From Geothrix campi (GTDB lineage: Bacteria > Acidobacteriota > Holophagae > Holophagales > Holophagaceae): a stretch of DNA of 64,000 bases. This document shows positions 59,157-64,000 of the stretch, one piece after another. The notes beneath the pieces were generated by a model. That model saw only the letters and a list, made by a program, of their open reading frames with translations, had not been told where the DNA came from and ran no database searches. How positions within the stretch are numbered: position 1 is the first letter of the stretch; each line of letters begins with the position of its first letter. Location: the NCBI RefSeq assembly GCF_024609265.1, contig NZ_JANHMP010000002.1, positions 62,001-126,000 on the forward strand. Reading direction: 5' to 3'. A program made the position numbers and the translations under genes.

Positions 59157-60539
59157 ATGACGCTTCGATTCGACCTTCCTGCAAGGCGCGGTCTGCTGTT
59201 TGCCGCTTGGCTGTTTCCCACGCTCTGTGTTCTCCCACTGGGAGCGCAAACCATGCAGCGCAAGGTGCCAGCCCCCGTCGCGGCACCTGCCCAGGGGGTC
59301 CAGCAGGTGCCCACGACCAAGCCGCCCACTCCCAACGCCGGGATCGTGCAGCAGGGACCCCAGGCCGGGCCGGGGGCGGCCGGTGTGGCGGGGTTGAATA
59401 GCGGCGCCATCGTCGCGGGACAGCCCGTACCGGCCTCGGTGCCTTTCGGCCGCCTGTTTTCCGGCGACCGTCGCCAGGTCGAGGTCAAGGTGGTGGCGCC
59501 GCGGGAAGGGAAAGTGGTCATCTCATTGGCGCCGAATTCACCGTTCACGCTGGCCGAGGTGAAGGTCTTCGGCCTTCCGGCGGGCCCGACTCCGCGGCCG
59601 GCTCCGACCCAGGTGCAGAGGCAGACCACGGGCTCCCAGATGGTGGCCGGCCCCGGGGCAGGTGCTGCCCCCGCGATGCATGCGAATGCATCCAGAACCC
59701 TCCTGGCCACGCTCACCAAAGCGCCGTTCTCGGTCCTCGCCCGGGAAGGCAACGAGCTGGTGGCGACTCTGGTGTTCGCGCCGAAACTGGATCTGGTGGA
59801 TGGCCCCTATGTCGGCGATCACCAGGCCACCCTTTCCTTCGAAGGTGGCATGTGGAGGGCGTCCGTCCCGGTATCGGGGCGCTTCGAGGGATTGAAGATC
59901 GGGATGATCGCCGTGATGTCCAACCGGGATGTGGTGGCGTACTCGGGCAAGCTCGGCGCGTTGTCGGGCGCGGAACTGGTCCTGACCAATGCGGAGAAGC
60001 AGCCCGTCCTCGCCCAGGTCACCGCCAAGACCTTGCCAGCTGGGTTCGCCATGGCCCAAGTGAACGTTCAGGTGCCAGGCGGCCAGACGATGACCGTCCC
60101 TCTGCCCATCAGGATCAGCCCCGCCATGCAGGAAGGCATCCAGCAGGCGGCGGAGCTGACGGTTGCCTATTCGGGCAAGACCAAACCCGTGCCCTTCACT
60201 TTCAGCGTCTACACGCCCCTCAAACAGTTCAAATTTGCGGGGGAAGACGGACTGATCTGGGAATTCGCGATGACCATTGATCCATCCGGCCACACCTCGT
60301 ACGCCTACTACGTCAAGAACCCAAACATGCTGGTCAGTCGGCGCTTCATGTTCGAAGTCAAATGGAAGGGCCAACGGCTGAACACCATGGGCAATGACAT
60401 CGGGAATACCCTGCCTGGCGGCAAGAGCGGCGACAGGGTCCCCTATTCCTGGAGTACCCAGAACAATGTGGTGCGGGATCACTACGTGGAGATGCTCCTG
60501 GTCCCGCCGACGGTCACGATGACCTACGAGAATCTGTGA
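59157..60539 (+). CDS. second large secreted beta-rich protein, unknown function
   Basis: 460 residues, no family recognised. AAGGAG before the ATG at 59157 fixes the start. Signal: GLLFAAWLFPTLCVLPLGAQ. A Pro/Gln/Ala/Gly-rich linker (about 27-85) leads to a predicted beta sandwich (RRQVEVKVVAPREGKVVISL), a second low-complexity linker (about 140-180), then several beta-rich segments up to the end (QATLSFEGGMWRASVPVSG, QVNVQVPGGQTMTVPLPI). No catalytic motif, lipobox or sorting signal is seen. It shares design with the preceding gene and the two are probably co-transcribed; joint structural role on the cell surface is a guess. Confidence 0.72.
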   Translation: MTLRFDLPARRGLLFAAWLFPTLCVLPLGAQTMQRKVPAPVAAPAQGVQQVPTTKPPTPNAGIVQQGPQAGPGAAGVAGLNSGAIVAGQPVPASVPFGRLFSGDRRQVEVKVVAPREGKVVISLAPNSPFTLAEVKVFGLPAGPTPRPAPTQVQRQTTGSQMVAGPGAGAAPAMHANASRTLLATLTKAPFSVLAREGNELVATLVFAPKLDLVDGPYVGDHQATLSFEGGMWRASVPVSGRFEGLKIGMIAVMSNRDVVAYSGKLGALSGAELVLTNAEKQPVLAQVTAKTLPAGFAMAQVNVQVPGGQTMTVPLPIRISPAMQEGIQQAAELTVAYSGKTKPVPFTFSVYTPLKQFKFAGEDGLIWEFAMTIDPSGHTSYAYYVKNPNMLVSRRFMFEVKWKGQRLNTMGNDIGNTLPGGKSGDRVPYSWSTQNNVVRDHYVEMLLVPPTVTMTYENL

Positions 60540-60573
60540 GGCGTTGATTGGGGAGGCTGGCTGCCCCACCCGC

Positions 60574-60593
60574 GTTGACCCCCGCCCGTCAAC
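60574..60593. terminator. small hairpin between convergent genes
   Basis: GTTGAC (60574-60579) and GTCAAC (60588-60593) pair around eight bases, overlapping the stop of the MFS gene. Weak but well placed between two convergent genes. Confidence 0.35.
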
Positions 60594-61773
60594 CTCTGCC
60601 GATGGGGGCGGCCCTCGGCACCCGGAACCGCGCCAGCAGCAGTCCCGCGGCCAGGGCGATGCCGAAGGTGGCGAACCACACCGCCCGGGGGCCCACCTTG
60701 GCGTAGGCCAGCACACCCAGCCAGGGGCCCAGGGCCAGCGCCGCGGCGAAGCAGAGGGAAAGCAGGCCCATATACTCGCCGCGGCGGTCCGGCGGCGCCA
60801 GGGTGGCCACGGCGTCGCTCATGGCGGGGAAGAGGGTCATCTCGCCGAAGGTCCAGATCACGGTGGTGAGGATCAGCGTGGTGGGTCCCGTGGCCCAGGC
60901 GGTGAGGCCGAAGCCGAAGGCGAGGAACAGCGCCCCCAGGAATAGCTGGCGGCCGTGGGGCCAGCGGGCCATGGCCAGGTTGAGGGCCACTTCCAGCGCC
61001 ACGATGAGCAGGGTGTTCACGGTGAACAGCAGGCCGTAGAAGCGGCTCCCCAGGCCCAGGTCGCGCACCACCCACAGCGGCAGCGTGCCCTCGATCTGGA
61101 AGAACACCATCAGCATGGGGATGAAGGGCAGCAGCAGGAAGGCCAGCCGGCGGTCCCGCCAGGGACTCGCGCCCGGTGTGTGGTCGTGGGGCACGGCGGG
61201 CCGGGGCCGCGTCTTCAGCAGCAGTCCCAGCAGGACGGCGCCGGCCAGGGTGCTGAGGCCATCGGTCCAGAACACCCAGGTGTAGCTGCGATGGGCGATG
61301 ACGCCGCCCAGGGCCGGGCCCACGGCCATGCCGAGGTTCACGGAGAGGCGGTGCAGGGCGTAGACGGCCTTGCGCTGGTCCGGCGCGGCGAGCTCCGCCA
61401 GCAGGGCCATGGCGCTGGGCCAGAAGGCCTGCGTGAGGGCGGCCCAGAGAAAGATGAGGGCGAAGAGCACGGGTTTCGTGGTGGCGAAGGGGATGACCAG
61501 CAGCAGGGTGCCGGAGGTCCACAGGCTGGCCTTCAGCACATGGACATGCCCCAGCCGGTCCGCCAGCCGGCCCGCGAAGGGGCCCGCCGCCAGGGCGCCG
61601 GCGCCGTAGATCATCATCCCGAAGCCCGCCTCCTCCGGCGTCCAGCGACGGCCCTGGGTGAGGTAGAGCACCAGGAAGGGCAGGGCCATGGTCCCCAGGC
61701 GATTCACCAGGGTGCTGGCGCAGACCAGCCAGACTTCGCGGGGGAGGCCACGAAGGCCTTTCCAGGGGTTCAT
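60589..61773 (-). CDS. MFS transporter
   Basis: Major facilitator of 394 residues with 12 predicted TM helices. The loop 2-3 motif appears as GPFAGRLADRLGHVHVLK (G-x-L-A-D-R-x-G), and the matching loop in the second half is present. Drug:H+ antiporter-like by overall pattern (PALGGVIAHRSYTWVFW near motif C), substrate not determinable. Its ATG overlaps the stop of the sulfurtransferase gene by four bases, so the two are translated together. Confidence 0.88.
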   Translation of the reverse strand: MNPWKGLRGLPREVWLVCASTLVNRLGTMALPFLVLYLTQGRRWTPEEAGFGMMIYGAGALAAGPFAGRLADRLGHVHVLKASLWTSGTLLLVIPFATTKPVLFALIFLWAALTQAFWPSAMALLAELAAPDQRKAVYALHRLSVNLGMAVGPALGGVIAHRSYTWVFWTDGLSTLAGAVLLGLLLKTRPRPAVPHDHTPGASPWRDRRLAFLLLPFIPMLMVFFQIEGTLPLWVVRDLGLGSRFYGLLFTVNTLLIVALEVALNLAMARWPHGRQLFLGALFLAFGFGLTAWATGPTTLILTTVIWTFGEMTLFPAMSDAVATLAPPDRRGEYMGLLSLCFAAALALGPWLGVLAYAKVGPRAVWFATFGIALAAGLLLARFRVPRAAPIGRG

Positions 61774-62630
61774 CGGCTGGTCAGATCCTCAGGGGGCGGG
61801 AGGTGGGTTCCGGCCTTTGGGCGGTCGCTGCGGCACCATTCGCTCCAGCTGCCGACATAGAGCGCGGCGCCGTGGAGACCGGCGACTTCCAGGGCCAGGA
61901 GGGTGTGGCAAGCGGTGACGCCGCTGCCGCAATGGACGGTGAGGCGGCCGGGAGGAGTGCCGTCCAGCAGGGCCTCGTATTGGGCGCGCAGTTCCTCGGG
62001 CGACTTGTAGCGGCCATCGGGCCGGAGGTTGTCATTCCAGGCCAGGTTCACGGAACCGGGGATGTGCCCGGCCACGGGATCGAGGGTTTCGCTGTCCCCG
62101 CGCCAGCGCTCGGCGGCGCGGACGTCCAGCAGCTTGCGGGTGGCATCGCGGCGGACCGTCTCCACGATGTCCATGCTGGCGAGGGGGAGGATCCAGCGAT
62201 CGGCTGGGTAGGGTCCAACGGGGGCCACGGGCGGCCTTTCGACAGTGAGTGTCAACCCGGCTCCCTGCGCAGCCTGGAGGCCGCCATCGAGGACAAGAAC
62301 GCGCTCGTGCCCCAGGGCCCGCAGCATCCACCAGAGACGCGCCGCTGCGTTCCCGCCGCCGCTGGCGTCGTAGACCACGATCTCGGTGCCGGGACCAATG
62401 CCCCAGGCGCCGAGCTGGGCCGCGAAGCGCGCCACCGGCGGCAGGGGGTGGCGCCCACCCCAGGCCGGGTCGTGGCCAGGATCGGTGGCCGTGCTGAGGT
62501 GGCGGTTCAAGTCCGCGTGAAACGCTCCAGGGAGGTGGCCGGAGGCGTACTCGGCCGGATCCTGACGGGCATCCAGCAGGCGGATCGAGGCGAGGTGGTC
62601 GCGAAGGTCGGTGGCGGAGATCAGCGGCAT
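61770..62630 (-). CDS. two-domain sulfurtransferase (rhodanese / 3-mercaptopyruvate type)
   Basis: Transfers sulfane sulfur to thiophilic acceptors. 286 residues with two rhodanese domains: the N-terminal inactive one (LLDARQDPAEYASGHLPGA) and the C-terminal catalytic one, with LLDVRAAERWRGDSE and the active-site Cys in VHCGSGVTACHTLL. The CGSGVTA loop matches mercaptopyruvate sulfurtransferases better than thiosulfate enzymes (CRKGVTA). Cytoplasmic, no signal peptide. It is divergent from the TlpA-like gene and overlaps the MFS gene by four bases. Confidence 0.93.
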   Translation of the reverse strand: MPLISATDLRDHLASIRLLDARQDPAEYASGHLPGAFHADLNRHLSTATDPGHDPAWGGRHPLPPVARFAAQLGAWGIGPGTEIVVYDASGGGNAAARLWWMLRALGHERVLVLDGGLQAAQGAGLTLTVERPPVAPVGPYPADRWILPLASMDIVETVRRDATRKLLDVRAAERWRGDSETLDPVAGHIPGSVNLAWNDNLRPDGRYKSPEELRAQYEALLDGTPPGRLTVHCGSGVTACHTLLALEVAGLHGAALYVGSWSEWCRSDRPKAGTHLPPPEDLTSR

Positions 62631-62726
62631 CCAACCAGTATGAAGGAGCCGGCCCGGGCATTAACCTGAAGACTGACCCTGGATCACGGGCAACGCAGGC
62701 GTTGCTGGTGGAAGGTGGGAGGCCCC

Positions 62727-63281
62727 ATGTCTGATGCCTATGTTCCCGAATCCCGCTGGCGCACCATTGCCGCGGCGGCCCTCGTGGGTGGCGGCCTGCT
62801 GCTGGCGGGGGTGGTGGCGGTTCGAGCCTTCACCGGCGGGGCCGAAGGCGGCGCTTCCGCGGGCACGGACGTGAGCCGGGTGGCCTTCCGCGATGCGGAG
62901 GGGGCCCGGCACACCCTGGCGGACTACAAGGGTCAGGTAGTGCTGGTGGACGTGTGGGCCACCTGGTGTCCCCCCTGTCGGAAGTCCCTGCCGGAGGTGG
63001 CGGAACTCCAGCGGGCCGGAGGTGATCGCTACGTGGTGCTTCCCATCTCCGTGGATCGGGGCGGCTGGAAGGACGTGCAGCCCTACCTCGCGCAGAACCC
63101 GCACTTGGGCCTCACGGCCTTCGTGCCTGACGGGCCGGGGGGCCTGGAGCCCTTCGGGGAGATCCGCGGAATCCCGACCACCTTCATCATCGATCGCCAG
63201 GGCCGGGTGCTGAAGAGCTGGGCGGGATATGGCGAAGGCATGGCGAAACGCGCGCTGGACGAGGCCCTGAAGGGGCGCTGA
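62727..63281 (+). CDS. TlpA-like membrane-anchored thioredoxin
   Basis: Periplasmic thiol-disulfide protein of 184 residues. An N-terminal TM anchor (AAAALVGGGLLLAGVVAVRAF) is followed by a thioredoxin fold of the TlpA/ResA type with the redox motif WCPPC in VDVWATWCPPCRKSLPEV and the cis-proline in GIPTTFIIDRQGRV. GGAGG before the ATG at 62727 favours it over GTG at 62715. Such proteins reduce cytochrome c apoproteins or copper sites. Divergent from the sulfurtransferase (96 bases). Confidence 0.9.
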   Translation: MSDAYVPESRWRTIAAAALVGGGLLLAGVVAVRAFTGGAEGGASAGTDVSRVAFRDAEGARHTLADYKGQVVLVDVWATWCPPCRKSLPEVAELQRAGGDRYVVLPISVDRGGWKDVQPYLAQNPHLGLTAFVPDGPGGLEPFGEIRGIPTTFIIDRQGRVLKSWAGYGEGMAKRALDEALKGR

Positions 63282-63411
63282 CAGGAGCGCCACCCCGGTG
63301 GCGGCCTGCTGGAGGACCCTCTCCGCGCCTGGGTGGCCCGGGTTGCCGCGGCTCCGGAAGCCCCCTGGTTCCGCTGGGCCCAGTGGGCGAAGGCCTCCCG
63401 CCAGGGGTTTT
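63282..63411. other. intergenic, coding-like in frame with tlpA
   Basis: Reading on in the tlpA frame past its TGA gives about 45 further codons to a TGA at 63420-63422, with GC-rich third positions and several Trp (DPLRAWVARVAAAPEAPWF, then RWAQWAKASRQGF). No start codon or SD of its own is evident. It may be a decayed gene end or chance. Confidence 0.3.
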
Positions 63412-64000
63412 CTAGTCCCTGATCAGGGCGACGACCGATTCGACCACCTGCTCGGGCGCGGCGCTCGTGGGCAGATTGGGATGGTCGCCGGGCACAGCCT
63501 CGCCCACGCCCAGGAAAGGCAACCCGGCGGCCCGGGCGGCCGCCAGATCGTGGGGACGGTCGCCGACGTAGAGATGGGGCCCAGGGCAGCCCTCCAGAGC
63601 CCGGCGCAGCAGGTCCGTGCGGTCGTGGCGGGGCAGGGAGCCCAGCCTGGGGATGGCCGGATCGATGCCCAGGGTGTCGGCCTTGAAGGCCAGCAGGTCC
63701 GGGGCGTTGCCCGAGACCAGCCAGACCGGGTGGCGCTCCGCCAGCCGGTGCAGGGCTTCGATGATGCCGCCGTAGGCAACGGCCGCCCGGCATCCGGGGG
63801 CGAACACCGCCTGGAAGCGGGCCACGCAGGCGGCCTGGTAGGCCCCGTAGCCGGCCTCGTCGAGGCCAGAACCGAACTTCATCCGGTGCAGCTCGTCCAC
63901 GATCTCCCAGTCGGTCGAACCTCCGCAGCCACCCAGGTCCTCCGCCGTCGGGGCCGTGCCCCAGAGCTCGCCCAGGGCCTCCCTCAGCAGCACGAAACCG
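63412..64000 (-). CDS. HAD-superfamily phosphatase, cut by the window edge
   Basis: Phosphoglycolate phosphatase-like HAD hydrolase; about 196 C-terminal residues are in the window. Motif II is VWLVSGNAPDLL, a Lys region follows, and motif III/IV is HLYVGDRPHDLAAARAAGLPFLGVG. The cap region (GCGGSTDWEIVDELH) precedes. The nucleophile motif DxDGT should lie just beyond 64000. The GTG at 63993 is unlikely to be the start, because the frame stays open to the edge and LLREALGELWG matches a segment normally about 20 residues into the protein. Confidence 0.82.
   Translation of the reverse strand, partial: GFVLLREALGELWGTAPTAEDLGGCGGSTDWEIVDELHRMKFGSGLDEAGYGAYQAACVARFQAVFAPGCRAAVAYGGIIEALHRLAERHPVWLVSGNAPDLLAFKADTLGIDPAIPRLGSLPRHDRTDLLRRALEGCPGPHLYVGDRPHDLAAARAAGLPFLGVGEAVPGDHPNLPTSAAPEQVVESVVALIRD

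Overview
The window is high-GC, densely packed bacterial chromosome with no phage, insertion sequence, CRISPR array, rRNA or tRNA that I can support. The gene content fits Acidobacteriota, most likely the Holophagae (Geothrix/Holophaga-like). This is an inference from the combination seen: a tricorn protease, M28 and S9 peptidases, two Hanks-type kinases (one with C-terminal TPRs), the futalosine menaquinone enzyme MqnD, a small tetrahaem cytochrome c and a SUF-type Fe-S operon. No marker gene here proves the taxon.

Region by region: 0-6.4 kb holds rlmN, a membrane hydrolase, a coiled-coil lipoprotein, dut, a PAS-GGDEF diguanylate cyclase and a secreted dienelactone hydrolase. 6.4-12.5 kb holds a tricorn protease, an M28 peptidase and a stand-alone rsmH. 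12.5-18.2 kb holds a MocR-type regulator that lacks the usual PLP lysine, a predicted outer-membrane barrel, a cupredoxin-like copper protein and a membrane sensor Ser/Thr kinase. 18.2-25.2 kb holds trmO, a membrane protein with a methyltransferase, a hemolysin III protein, gamma-glutamyltransferase and an S9 peptidase. 25.2-31 kb holds sbcCD and rpsA.

31-37.1 kb is the operon sufB-sufC-sufD-sufS-sufU-nfu, read on the minus strand. It has a promoter with an IscR/Rrf2-like palindrome and two REP-like inverted repeats at operon junctions. 37-41 kb has two TPR proteins, the tetrahaem cytochrome and mqnD. 41-44.7 kb has a Tyr-rich lipoprotein, a divergent htrA/hsp20 pair with recognisable promoters, and an FG-GAP lipoprotein. 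44.7-50 kb has an AtuA-family protein and the operon Yip1-macA-macB-yiiX, which lacks an ATPase gene. 50-57.4 kb has rocD, a small secreted protein, a kinase-TPR protein, an acyl-CoA ligase and a second orphan MacB-type permease.

From 57.4 kb comes the least ordinary stretch. A truncated copy of the 3' end of the small secreted protein gene at 51.5 kb is followed by a comparatively AT-rich leader and two large secreted proteins of unknown function. The first of these carries a run of nine G just after its signal peptide. The window closes with an MFS transporter, a sulfurtransferase, a TlpA-like thioredoxin and a HAD phosphatase cut by the window edge.

The gene set points to an organism that degrades protein and peptides outside the cytoplasm, respires with menaquinone and c-type cytochromes, and uses c-di-GMP and Ser/Thr kinase signalling. 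The items I would check first are the 51.5/57.4 kb duplicated fragment, the G9 tract with the secreted protein pair, the lysine-less MocR regulator and the suf operator.
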